DNA of 64,000 bases from an uncultured Dorea sp. (lineage in GTDB: Bacteria; Bacillota; Clostridia; Lachnospirales; Lachnospiraceae), in the NCBI GenBank assembly GCA_900550865.1, contig URTM01000007.1, positions 1-64,000 of the forward strand. Direction: 5' to 3'. Shown here piece by piece: positions 26,921 to 35,575 of the stretch. The translations under genes were made by a program, and so were the position numbers. Each line of letters opens with the position of its first letter. The stretch's first letter is position 1. Below the pieces are notes generated by a model. That model did not search any database and had not been told where the DNA came from. It saw only the letters and a list, made by a program, of their open reading frames with translations.

Positions 26921-26957
26921 AGAACTTCACTCCTTTATCTCATTTCATCATAGTTAT

Positions 26958-26982
26958 AACGTAATATAACTGCTGTTACGTT
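26958..26982. promoter_or_regulatory. Imperfect operator before the ABC pair
   Basis: AACGTAA (26958-26964) and TTACGTT (26976-26982) flank 11 bases. The included ATATAACTGCTGTTA closely resembles a half of the tetR operator (ATAACACTGTTA). A possible minus-strand promoter (TTACTG, 16 bp, TATTAC) overlaps it. Confidence 0.5.
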
Positions 26983-27136
26983 CAGTAAGTCCGAAGCATC
27001 TTTTGTAAGTTGCATCTAACCACAGGCGAAAATAATTGACTGCCAGTTACCTGTGCCTTCTATCACCATTTTTCAGCAGATGCACAGTAACACTATAGCA
27101 GTCTGTTTATTTTCTTTTTCAAGACCAATGATACAC

Positions 27137-27766
27137 CTATGATTCACAGCCTTCTTTGTATATAATGTCCCATCCGGCACTGTGATATTTTTCCAGCATG
27201 ACCACGTATTCTGCCGCCTCTTCTTTCGACATATCATGTCTTACTACTTCGAAAAAGCTCTCAAACAATGCCTTATTCATAATGTGCATGAAGTTTTTCG
27301 TAACCGGTTTTCCTCCTTTAAAATGAAGTCCGGTTGCTTCCATGAACTTATATGTATATTCCGTCTCGATATCCACCAGATGTTCTACAAAATTCTGGAA
27401 CTTTGTTCCATAGGAACCATTCACCAGAAGTTTGAACTCTTCGAAATGCTCATACATATATTCCACCAGCATCTCCATCCCCTGCTGTGCGAAATCATCT
27501 AACTGTTCCGCCTGCTTCTCCGGGTCTGTTGCATGGAATCTCTCCTGCACACTTACGAACTTCTCCGTAAATTCTCTCGCTGCCGGTTCTACGATAGCGG
27601 AAAATAGTCCTTCTTTTCCACCGTAACGCGAATAGATCGAACCTGTCGTTGTATCCGCTTCCGCTGCGATCGTTCTGAGCGATGCATCCACATATCCTTT
27701 CTCCAGAAATTCTTTTTTTGCACATGTTTCTATCTTTTCCGAAACACCTTCTACCTGTTTAGACAC
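27137..27766 (-). CDS. TetR-family repressor
   Basis: A 209-residue regulator with an N-terminal helix-turn-helix (KIETCAKKEFLEKGYVDASLRTIAAEADTTTGSIYSRYGGKEGLFSAIV, about 10-58) and a helical ligand domain. The start is GTG at 27766, 5 bases after AGGAGG. It is co-directional with the ABC pair and lies 216 bases upstream of it. Its own promoter contains a perfect 24-bp palindrome beside the -10, so it represses itself and probably the transporter. The inducer is likely a transporter substrate. Confidence 0.9.
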   Translation of the reverse strand: MSKQVEGVSEKIETCAKKEFLEKGYVDASLRTIAAEADTTTGSIYSRYGGKEGLFSAIVEPAAREFTEKFVSVQERFHATDPEKQAEQLDDFAQQGMEMLVEYMYEHFEEFKLLVNGSYGTKFQNFVEHLVDIETEYTYKFMEATGLHFKGGKPVTKNFMHIMNKALFESFFEVVRHDMSKEEAAEYVVMLEKYHSAGWDIIYKEGCES

Positions 27767-27783
27767 TTGTACCTCCTAATCTG

Positions 27784-27838
27784 TAACAGTGTTATATAAC
27801 ACTGTTATAAGTATATTTTTTTGTATGTTTGATGTCAA
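27784..27838 (-). promoter_or_regulatory. tetR promoter with perfect 24-bp palindromic operator
   Basis: Minus strand: -35 TTGACA (27838-27833), 17-bp spacer, -10 TATACT (27815-27810). The half TAACAGTGTTAT (27784-27795) and its exact reverse complement (27796-27807) follow immediately, covering the transcription start. This is a textbook autoregulatory operator. Confidence 0.85.
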
Positions 27839-27976
27839 TATGGCGGAACGTAAATTCCATCTATTGATATATTTTCTCATCACAAAGGCTTTTGTAATTA
27901 AAGCTCTTACAAATCACCGATTTTTTCTCTCTGAATATACTATAAACCATAGAACATATTTCATCTGGAGGATCTT

Positions 27977-29056
27977 ATGAAAAAGCGTATCACCGCACTT
28001 CTTTTACTTCTTACACTATCTGTTACTTCACTCTTTGCATGTACATCAGCTGACAAATCGGAATCCACATCAAATAAATCGGCTAAAACAGCTAAATCCA
28101 CCAGCGATAAAAAGCAGGAACTGACTCCTGTCACATTGAACGAAGTTGCACATTCCATCTTCTACGCTCCGATGTATGTGGCAATTGAAAAAGGATATTT
28201 CTCCAATGAAGGAATCGCTCTTTCGCTTGTGACCGGTTTTGGAGCCGACAAAACTATGACGGCTGTCCTCTCCGGAACTGCCGACATCGGCTTTATGGGT
28301 TCAGAGGCTTCGGTCTATACCTATAACGAGGGCGCGAATGATTATGTTGTAAACTTCGCACAGCTCACCCAGCGTGCCGGAAACTTCCTTGTTGCCAGAG
28401 AAGATATCAAGGATTTCAAATGGGAAGATCTGAAAGGCAAGAAAGTCATTGGAGGCAGAAAAGGCGGCATGCCTGAAATGGTATTTGAGTATATCTTAAA
28501 GCAGAACCAGATTGATCCAGCTTCAGACCTTACAATTGACCAGAACATTGATTTCGGTTCTACGGCTGCTGCTTTCGCAGAAGATAAATCCGACTATGAC
28601 TATACGGTAGAATTCGAACCAGGTGCAACCAACCTCGAGAAACAGGGGAAAGGGTACGTTGTAGCTTCTCTCGGAACAGACAGCGGCTATGTTCCATATA
28701 CTGCATTCTCTGCAAAGAAGAGTTACATTGATAAGCATCCGGAAGTCATCCAGGGATTCACCAATGCACTGCAAAAAGGCATGGACTATGTGGCATCACA
28801 CACACCGGAAGACATTGCTCAGGCAATCGCTCCACAGTTTAAAGAAACCACACTGGATACGATCACAACCATCGTTTCCCGTTACTATGAACAGGATACA
28901 TGGAAAAAAGATCTGATTTTCCGGCAGGAAAGCTTTGATCTTCTTCAGGATATCTTAGAAGACGCAGGCGAACTGAAAGAACGCGCGCCTTACAAAGATC
29001 TCGTAACTACCACTTATGCAGAAAAGGCCGTTAAAGATACCGAAGCTTCTAACTAA
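27977..29056 (+). CDS. Orphan ABC substrate-binding lipoprotein (NMT1/SsuA/ThiY type)
   Basis: A 359-residue periplasmic-type binding protein. It has a signal peptide with lipobox (LSVTSLFAC, Cys22), a Ser/Lys/Thr-rich linker, then a type 2 fold: VTLNEVAHSIFYAPMYVAIEKGYFSNEGIALSLVTGFGADKTMTAVLSGTADIGFMGSEASVYTYN. This is the NMT1/THI5-like pattern of proteins that bind sulfonates, pyrimidine thiamine precursors or similar small molecules. No permease or ATPase gene is adjacent and no TPP riboswitch is visible upstream. GGAGG lies 6 bases before the ATG, and a hairpin follows the stop. Confidence 0.85.
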   Translation: MKKRITALLLLLTLSVTSLFACTSADKSESTSNKSAKTAKSTSDKKQELTPVTLNEVAHSIFYAPMYVAIEKGYFSNEGIALSLVTGFGADKTMTAVLSGTADIGFMGSEASVYTYNEGANDYVVNFAQLTQRAGNFLVAREDIKDFKWEDLKGKKVIGGRKGGMPEMVFEYILKQNQIDPASDLTIDQNIDFGSTAAAFAEDKSDYDYTVEFEPGATNLEKQGKGYVVASLGTDSGYVPYTAFSAKKSYIDKHPEVIQGFTNALQKGMDYVASHTPEDIAQAIAPQFKETTLDTITTIVSRYYEQDTWKKDLIFRQESFDLLQDILEDAGELKERAPYKDLVTTTYAEKAVKDTEASN

Positions 29057-29070
29057 TACAGAACAACTAA

Positions 29071-29116
29071 AAAATAATGCTGCAAACACTTCGCAGTTTT
29101 GCAGCATTATTTTAAT
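29071..29116. terminator. Bidirectional terminator after binding-protein gene
   Basis: AAAATAATGCTGCAAA (29071-29086) pairs with its reverse complement (29098-29113) around an 11-base loop. T-tracts lie on both sides, so it serves this gene and the convergent carD-like gene. Confidence 0.9.
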
Positions 29117-29172
29117 TATCATATATTCGCAAGAACCTGCCAACAGCAGTTCCTGTCTCCTTATATATCTGT

Positions 29173-29676
29173 CTACACCAACTCCGCATCCAGATACTCT
29201 TTCACATACCCGCTGACTTTATCCCTCGGGATCTCCATCACTACTGCCAGTTCTCCGTACAGGAATTTTTCGGCACTGGACATATATCTCTCGTCTACGT
29301 TGATCGTCTTTTTTCCAGCCAGTAATCGCTTCTTATTCCTTCCGTATGAAGTCTTGATCAGTGAGATCCATTCCCTGCACTGATTGTGTAACAACGCATT
29401 TTTGTACATTCCTTCTCTCTGCTTTTCATTCGTCACGCCGATTGTGTCAATCTCCGGCATCTCTTTGATCAGCTTCTCTGCCTCATCTCTTGTGATCAGC
29501 TGTCTGATCTGATCCCTCTTGTTGTCGACCGGTGTGTATACCGTTCCACCTGCATCATATACCGGTTTTAACGTATAATACTCTTTGTCCGAACTGCCCA
29601 TGTCAATCTTACCAATATTTACTACTTCACAGACGCCCTCCTTATAATGCGCCACATAATCTCCTATTTTGAACAT
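29173..29676 (-). CDS. CarD-family transcription regulator
   Basis: A 167-residue CarD/CdnL/TRCF-type protein. The N-terminal Tudor-like RNA-polymerase-binding part reads FKIGDYVAHYKEGVCEVVNIGKID...YYTLKPVYDAGGTVYTPVDN (1-55), followed by a helical DNA-backbone-binding part (ITRDEAEKLIKEMPEID...SAEKFLYGELAVVMEI). Such proteins stabilise open promoter complexes. The length is normal. It is transcribed alone; 263 bases upstream is AT-rich with a dyad (TGATAT-n7-ATATCA near 29826-29844). Confidence 0.88.
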   Translation of the reverse strand: MFKIGDYVAHYKEGVCEVVNIGKIDMGSSDKEYYTLKPVYDAGGTVYTPVDNKRDQIRQLITRDEAEKLIKEMPEIDTIGVTNEKQREGMYKNALLHNQCREWISLIKTSYGRNKKRLLAGKKTINVDERYMSSAEKFLYGELAVVMEIPRDKVSGYVKEYLDAELV

Positions 29677-29939
29677 TTTTGCCTCCTGTTCTAAAAGCTT
29701 CTCTCATGGTAACCTGCAGATGTATGACAACGCTAAAATAGCGCACAATCCGAAGTTATATCGAACTGCACGCCATTTTTTCTGGTATCGTATTATGAAA
29801 TTTGTAAACGCGCTGACATAAACTCTTGATATACTTATCATATCACAACCATTTTTGCGATGTAAGAATTTTTTTAAGAATTTCTCTCAAAAACACCCAT
29901 ACACCCACAAATTCACCAATATTTTCCTTTATATCAGTA
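29677..29939. other. Noncoding gap before carD-like gene
   Basis: AT-rich spacer between the carD-like gene and the DUF6320 gene. It holds the carD ribosome site (AGGAGG), an AT-rich run and one imperfect dyad near 29826-29844 (TGATAT/ATATCA). I see no other gene or RNA. Confidence 0.5.
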
Positions 29940-31760
29940 TCAGCCAACGTGAAATTTTTTATGCATTTCTTCTTTAAATTCTTTTCTTTTGAACAGGATA
30001 AGCCCGATCATCAGCAAGAAACTACAGCCGATGCAGATAACAGACGGTGTCCTATACCGGACCACACCTGTCAGAAGCAATACCAGCGGCAGTATCATAG
30101 AATACACCGATGCCATTACATAATAGATCATATACTCTCTTGGTGATAATGACCGTATTCTGGATATGATCAGCATTACGACCTGGATCAACAGGCAGAT
30201 ATCCGGGATCCCGATATTTACCGACCATCCCCTCCATCCGGTTCCCAGATCCCACAACACGCAGATGGCAGACATGATCAGGAGCTGCCAAGCCGCATTC
30301 TTAAGCAGATTGAACCGCTTCACATACCCAACTGCCATCGTAAGCCACATCGTTGCACATCCGGCCGCCACGAATACCGACCAGTGCACGCCTGGAGATA
30401 TGATGATATCTGTCATCATACTGATCACAATTGCTGCAATACAGCAGAATGTAAATATCTGCAATACTTTCTTTCCTTCATAGTTCGGTCTTGCATCCTT
30501 CGGGAAATCCGATTCTGCCACCGTGACCGATGCGCCAAGCTCTTTCAGTATCCGGTAGAAATTCCGCTGGATATTCGTACTGTCGTATCGTGATGTGAAG
30601 CTGAGCGAAAGCGTATCTTTAAAAGAACAGATGCACAATTCTGTCCGGTTCGTACTGGTGTACACACCGAATTTTTCGATATATTCTGCATAATCCTCCG
30701 GCATCTTCACCACGCTCATATTGGAAAGTACTGCCGTCACTTCCTGTTCCGCCATCTTGGCTCCCGCACGGATGCATCGGTTCTTAAGCTCCAATGGTGC
30801 CCATTTTAAGATCTTGTGCTTTTCCATTGCGATCAGTTCATTCATCCGTCCTGCCATATGTTCTTTGGACAGATTCTCCTGAAAATATATTTTTACTGCT
30901 TCCAGCACATCTTCAAAGGAATCTTTTCCCTCTCCGAACTGATACCCCGGTTCTATATAGCCGAAGAAATTCAGCATCGAATCCGACGGGAAAATCTTTC
31001 TCAAATTCACCGGAACCATCAGGATGACCGGCTTTTTTTCCTGCATCCGGCTCATCTCTTCATGGATCGCACAGATAAATGCCGCAGTCAGAAGCACTGA
31101 CATGGAGACACCTTTTTCCCTGGCTATCCCCAACAGTTCTTTTACCGACATAGCAGCTTCATTGATCTGCAGTTCTTCGTATCCTTTTCCGCTCTTTTTA
31201 ATCTGGAACGCCTTGCTCTTCTTCTGTTTCTTTCTTGGAAAATCCGGATCGTAATAACGGCTGAAGCTGTCATCCTCCTGATCCTTTACCGTCAGATACT
31301 GGTCTGACAATTCAACCGATTCAAGCTCTTCCTTATGAACCAGATGCAGATAATTCTTCACCAGCTCCCGCAAGAATTCCGTCGCACCGGTTCCATCAGT
31401 CAGTGCATGAAATACTTCAAAATTAATCCGTCTCTTATAATATGTAACTTCAAATAAGAGTGTCTTCTTATCTCTTACATACAAGCTGCTGCAAGGCTCT
31501 TTATATTCCGCTCTTACTACCGGTCTTAATTCGCTTTTCTCCAGATAGTGCCAGAACAGGCCTTTTCTCATGACCGATAAGAATACAGGATATTTTTCGA
31601 TCGTCTGATTCAGTGCCTCCTGCAGGACACTTTCTTCTACGTCTTCCTTTAGCTCGCAATAGAACCGGAATACTCTGGTATCTTTCGGGCTGCTGGCTGC
31701 CGAAAATAACTTCGCCGCATTATCCAGACTTCTCCAGTAAGCACGTTTTTGTTCAAACAC
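29940..31760 (-). CDS. Membrane-anchored acyltransferase/condensation-like protein with DUF6320
   Basis: About 606 residues. The N-terminal 400 have the chloramphenicol-acetyltransferase/condensation fold of alcohol acetyltransferases, with the catalytic-type motif FHALTDG (His-x3-Asp-Gly) and the partner region VMVPVNLRKIFPSD. The C-terminal 190 residues form a DUF6320 membrane domain of five or six spans ending in KRKEFKEEMHKKFHVG. The reaction is probably acyl transfer to a lipid or sugar at the membrane, which is inferred. I use the GTG at 31760 (GGGGGA 7 bases upstream); an ATG at 31814 would overlap the esterase gene by 26 bases. Confidence 0.75.
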   Translation of the reverse strand: MFEQKRAYWRSLDNAAKLFSAASSPKDTRVFRFYCELKEDVEESVLQEALNQTIEKYPVFLSVMRKGLFWHYLEKSELRPVVRAEYKEPCSSLYVRDKKTLLFEVTYYKRRINFEVFHALTDGTGATEFLRELVKNYLHLVHKEELESVELSDQYLTVKDQEDDSFSRYYDPDFPRKKQKKSKAFQIKKSGKGYEELQINEAAMSVKELLGIAREKGVSMSVLLTAAFICAIHEEMSRMQEKKPVILMVPVNLRKIFPSDSMLNFFGYIEPGYQFGEGKDSFEDVLEAVKIYFQENLSKEHMAGRMNELIAMEKHKILKWAPLELKNRCIRAGAKMAEQEVTAVLSNMSVVKMPEDYAEYIEKFGVYTSTNRTELCICSFKDTLSLSFTSRYDSTNIQRNFYRILKELGASVTVAESDFPKDARPNYEGKKVLQIFTFCCIAAIVISMMTDIIISPGVHWSVFVAAGCATMWLTMAVGYVKRFNLLKNAAWQLLIMSAICVLWDLGTGWRGWSVNIGIPDICLLIQVVMLIISRIRSLSPREYMIYYVMASVYSMILPLVLLLTGVVRYRTPSVICIGCSFLLMIGLILFKRKEFKEEMHKKFHVG

Positions 31761-31788
31761 TGCTTTTTCCCCCTTATCTCTCCCGCTA

Positions 31789-32751
31789 CTATTCACCGTC
31801 TGCCAAATCTGCATTTCTTCCGCTTTCCGTCCATGTATAGCTGCTCAGGAAACGATTAATAATCGCAAAACTTTCCTGCACATGGTAATATTTTACTCCC
31901 AGTGCAAAAAATCCATGAAGCGCATCCTGAATCCGGTGAACCTCCACCCGATTGCCCGCCTCTTTCAGACGTCTTCCATACTCTTCTCCCTCATCTCTGA
32001 GCGGATCACACTCTGCCGTTAAGATCAGTGTATCCGGCTGGTTGCTGTAATCCGTCTCCATCAGCGGTGCAAGATATTTACTCTTCTTGTCTTCCTCTGC
32101 CGAAGCATAAAAGTTAATATAATCCCGCATCTTTCCTGCTGTCAGAAGATATTCCGTCCCGTAACGTCTGACCGACAGATACGGGGAATTCTCACTGTAA
32201 TCATTATTTACCGCCGGGTAGATCAGAATCTGTCTCTTTGGCAGAAATTCTCCCTGGTCTCTTGCCATCAGCGAAACAGCCGCTGCCAGATTTCCGCCTG
32301 CGCTGTCTCCGATCAATGTGATCTTATCCGGATCGGTATTCAGGATAAAACGGTTCGTAAACATAGCCTTTGCCGCCATATAGCAGTCATAGAAACCAAT
32401 CGGAAATGGATATTCCGGCGCCAGTCTGTATTCTACCGATACCACGATATGCTCCGTTGCCGATGCCAGACGGGCACAGATTCTTTCATAATTATCAATA
32501 CTTTCCGTTACCCATCCGCCTCCGTGAAAGAACAGAAATACCGGCAGATCATCCTCCATCTTCTCTCCCGGAAGGAATATCCGCACCGGAATCTGATGAT
32601 CCCCGTTATAGATCTTATAATCAATTGTCTTATGAAAAATCTTCATCGGATCAATTGCTTTTAAATTCGCCAAATGCCTCGAAGCCTCCACTTCGATGCC
32701 GTCAAAAGACAGTGCTTTTAACACTCTTCTCATTGATTTGTTAATCGCCAT
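31789..32751 (-). CDS. Alpha/beta-hydrolase esterase (HSL family)
   Basis: A 320-residue hormone-sensitive-lipase-type carboxylesterase. Motifs: oxyanion hole HGGGW, nucleophile GDSAGGNLAA, acid in TAECDPLRDEGEEY, and His in DALHGFFALG. No signal peptide is visible. It is the gene directly upstream of the acyltransferase-DUF6320 gene and is likely co-transcribed with it. A pair of acyl-transfer and acyl-hydrolysis enzymes suggests ester turnover on one substrate; the substrate is unknown. Confidence 0.88.
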   Translation of the reverse strand: MAINKSMRRVLKALSFDGIEVEASRHLANLKAIDPMKIFHKTIDYKIYNGDHQIPVRIFLPGEKMEDDLPVFLFFHGGGWVTESIDNYERICARLASATEHIVVSVEYRLAPEYPFPIGFYDCYMAAKAMFTNRFILNTDPDKITLIGDSAGGNLAAAVSLMARDQGEFLPKRQILIYPAVNNDYSENSPYLSVRRYGTEYLLTAGKMRDYINFYASAEEDKKSKYLAPLMETDYSNQPDTLILTAECDPLRDEGEEYGRRLKEAGNRVEVHRIQDALHGFFALGVKYYHVQESFAIINRFLSSYTWTESGRNADLADGE

Positions 32752-32789
32752 ATTACTTCCTTTATCATTATCTTTTCTTACTTATTCTT

Positions 32790-33527
32790 TTACCTGATAT
32801 ATCCTTCTTCGTATGCTTTCGCCTTATTAAATGCATATAATTCTGCAAATGTCGCCTGTTTGTATGGTGATGCATAAAAGATTCCCACCATTCCACAGGT
32901 AATAACCGTAAGAAGATCCCATCCAAGGAATGACAGATCTAGAATGAATGTCTCCATCTTCTGTCCTTCCATCATACGCTTGCTAATCTGGAATGCTTCT
33001 TTTCTGTCCATTCCCGGGTTCTCTGCAAGAATATACGGGATCATCAGGTATTCATAATGCTTTACGATTCCTGGAACCACCAGCAGTAACGTCCATAAGG
33101 ATGTAAACAATTCTCTCAGGAACATTGTCAGTACAATATTCACATAATGTCCGGAACGGAATGTATCAAACATCGTTCCAACCGTTGGATTCTCTGTCTT
33201 ATTCAGCACGAAGAAACGTTTTCCACCTACTTCCAGAAGATTTCCCACGAAGATCTTCAATGCCCATATTACGATGATAAATATGATTGCTGCCATTGCA
33301 ACCGCAAGTCCTGCAAATGGGAATCTCCATCCATAATGATATGAGAACGAGAATCCATCACCCCCATACAAACGGTTCTGCGAAGCGCCGCTTCCTGCCC
33401 TTCCTCCATTTACACCGCTAAGTCCTGTGATGATTCCCATGATCACTGCCACAGCCACACATGCCCAGTAGTTCTTCTTAAATGCAACCTTACCATTTGT
33501 TTTCAGTCTTTCTCTTGTCCAGTTCAT
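32790..33527 (-). CDS. DUF975 integral membrane protein
   Basis: A 245-residue membrane protein beginning MNWTRERLKTNGKVAFKKNYWACVAVAVIMGIITG and ending YASPYKQATFAELYAFNKAKAYEEGYIR, both strongly typical of DUF975 (N-terminal K/R-rich gate and C-terminal YxxxTxAELY). About five spans; one Gly/Ser-rich loop at 40-60. Role unknown, common in Lachnospiraceae. AGGAGG precedes the start. Confidence 0.85.
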   Translation of the reverse strand: MNWTRERLKTNGKVAFKKNYWACVAVAVIMGIITGLSGVNGGRAGSGASQNRLYGGDGFSFSYHYGWRFPFAGLAVAMAAIIFIIVIWALKIFVGNLLEVGGKRFFVLNKTENPTVGTMFDTFRSGHYVNIVLTMFLRELFTSLWTLLLVVPGIVKHYEYLMIPYILAENPGMDRKEAFQISKRMMEGQKMETFILDLSFLGWDLLTVITCGMVGIFYASPYKQATFAELYAFNKAKAYEEGYIR

Positions 33528-33619
33528 GTCATGTCCTCCTTGTCTGTTCTTTTGTTACATCTGTCTCTTATGTCCATTTTGTTTTCTACAACACGTTATT
33601 CTGTTCTTTCACACTATCC

Positions 33620-35452
33620 CTACTGTTTTGCATTCTGAATCTTTTCATTCAGATCATTCAGATAGACCCAGCGCTCCATCTTTTCATCCAGTGCATTCTC
33701 GGTCTCTTCCTTTTTCTCCATCAGTTCCCGTAATTTCACCGAATTTGTTGCGTTGGCTGCGATCTGTGCATCCAGTGTCTCAATCCTTTCTTCGAGCTTT
33801 GCAATGTCATCATCGATTGTCTCGAACTCCCGCTGCTCTTTGAACGTGAACTTAAGCTTTGGCTCTCTCTGCTTCCAGGTATCTTTGGAAGAGCTCTCTG
33901 CTTTCTTCGGCTGTTCTTCTGTTCCGGCAGTGTGTCCTTTCAGTGACATCTCCGTATCCAGACCTTCCAGTTCTTTGCGGATCAGATAATCCGAATATCC
34001 GCCCTCGAACTGACGCACCTTTCCGTTCCCTTCAAATGAAAAGATACGGTTCACGATACGGTCAAGAAAATAACGGTCATGCGATACCGTAATGATAATT
34101 CCGTCAAAATGATCCAGATAATCTTCCAGGATGGTCAGTGTCTGGATATCCAGATCGTTGGTCGGCTCATCCAGGATCAGCACGTTCGGCGCACTCATCA
34201 GCACACGCATCAGATACAGTCTTCTCTTCTCTCCTCCGGAAAGCTTCTCGATCTTCGACCACTGCATGGCTCCGTCGAATAAGAATCGCTCCAGCATCTG
34301 GGACGCCGTGATCTTCCCGTCCGATGTTGTAACATATTCTCCCACTTCTTTAACATAATCGATCACCTTCATAGACGCATCCATGTATTCATTCTCCTGT
34401 GAGAAATATCCGATCCGGATCGTCTGTCCGATATCTATCGTTCCACTGTCCGGCTTCACAATTCCATTGATGATCTTAAGAAGTGTCGTCTTGCCGCATC
34501 CATTCGGACCGATAATTCCGATACGGTCATTTTTCAGGAATATATAGCTGTAATCCTCGATCAGCTTCCTTGTACCATAGGATTTGCTGATATTCGCAAG
34601 TTCGATCGTCTTATTCCCCATACGGGATGCCACCGAATCCAGCACCACTCTCTTTTCTTCCTGAATGTCCTTGATCTCCTGCATCGCTTTGATGCGGTCA
34701 ATGTGAGCCTTCTGCTTCGTACTTCTGGCTCTTGCGCCTCTTCCCAGCCATTCAAGCTCCGTACGGAGAAGACTCTTCCGCTTCCGTTCCGTAGCCAGTG
34801 CCATATCCTGACGCTCTGCTTTCAGCTTGACGAATTCAGAATAATTGCCCGGGTAACTGTATAATTTCCCCTGATCCACTTCCACGATCCTGGTTGCCAC
34901 ACGGTCCAGGAAGTAACGGTCATGCGTAACCATCAGGATGGCCCCGCGGAATCCGATCAGATATTCCTCCAGCCACTCCGACATCGCATTGTCCAGGTGG
35001 TTGGTCGGCTCGTCCAGTACCAGAATATCCGCCGGTGTCAGCAGTGCATTGACCAGTGCTATCCTCTTCTTCTGCCCGCCCGACATATGCTCTACTTTCT
35101 CATCATAATCATAGAAGCCAAGCTGATTCAGCATAGATCTGGCATCTGCCTCGATCGTCCACTGGTTCAGTTCATTTACATTATCAGCGATCGCCGCACG
35201 AAGGACTGTCGTTCCCTCTTCAAATTCCGGTGTCTGCGGAAGATAACAGATCTTCACCTGATTGCCCATACTGATCTTACCCTCATCATAGGCTTCGATT
35301 CCCGCTGCTACTTTTAACAGCGTAGACTTTCCCATCCCGTTGATACCGATTACACCGATCTTCTCATTCTCATTGATGCTGAATGCAACATCATCCAGAA
35401 GGACACGGTCGGTATAGGCCTTCGTAATATGTTCCATCGTAAGTAAATTCAT
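33620..35452 (-). CDS. ABC-F family ATPase (ribosome-associated)
   Basis: A 610-residue protein with two ATPase domains and no membrane span. The first has Walker A GINGMGKST, signature MSGGQKKR and LVLDEPTNHLD; the second has GPNGCGKTT, LSGGEKRR and LILDEPTNDLDI. A helical linker with a basic RKSLLRTELEWLGRGARARSTKQKAHIDRI segment joins them, and a C-terminal coiled coil (about 540-605) follows. ABC-F proteins act at the ribosomal E site in translation or antibiotic protection; this one looks like the Uup/YfmR-type housekeeping group. The start at 35452 has GGAG 9 bases upstream. Confidence 0.88.
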   Translation of the reverse strand: MNLLTMEHITKAYTDRVLLDDVAFSINENEKIGVIGINGMGKSTLLKVAAGIEAYDEGKISMGNQVKICYLPQTPEFEEGTTVLRAAIADNVNELNQWTIEADARSMLNQLGFYDYDEKVEHMSGGQKKRIALVNALLTPADILVLDEPTNHLDNAMSEWLEEYLIGFRGAILMVTHDRYFLDRVATRIVEVDQGKLYSYPGNYSEFVKLKAERQDMALATERKRKSLLRTELEWLGRGARARSTKQKAHIDRIKAMQEIKDIQEEKRVVLDSVASRMGNKTIELANISKSYGTRKLIEDYSYIFLKNDRIGIIGPNGCGKTTLLKIINGIVKPDSGTIDIGQTIRIGYFSQENEYMDASMKVIDYVKEVGEYVTTSDGKITASQMLERFLFDGAMQWSKIEKLSGGEKRRLYLMRVLMSAPNVLILDEPTNDLDIQTLTILEDYLDHFDGIIITVSHDRYFLDRIVNRIFSFEGNGKVRQFEGGYSDYLIRKELEGLDTEMSLKGHTAGTEEQPKKAESSSKDTWKQREPKLKFTFKEQREFETIDDDIAKLEERIETLDAQIAANATNSVKLRELMEKKEETENALDEKMERWVYLNDLNEKIQNAKQ

Positions 35453-35522
35453 ACGTTTGTTCTCCTTCATATACCTTTCGGATCTGCCGCAGGCATCTCC
35501 GTCAGGATACTTTGATAAGTCA

Positions 35523-35553
35523 GAAAAGAGACCGGAAACACCGATCTCTTTTC
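35523..35553 (-). terminator. Terminator of purine permease gene
   Basis: GAAAAGAGACCGG (35523-35535) pairs with CCGATCTCTTTTC (35541-35553), with a five-base loop. The U-rich arm TCTCTTTTCT ends the minus-strand transcript. Confidence 0.65.
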
Positions 35554-35575
35554 GTTCTCCTCTTTCTATTATATT

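Noticed and set aside
27840..27976. TPP riboswitch before the NMT1-type binding protein
   Set aside because: No CTGAGA or other TPP core motif is visible in the leader.
29940..31760. Nonribosomal peptide condensation domain
   Set aside because: No carrier, adenylation or thioesterase domain is present, and the second half is a DUF6320 membrane domain.
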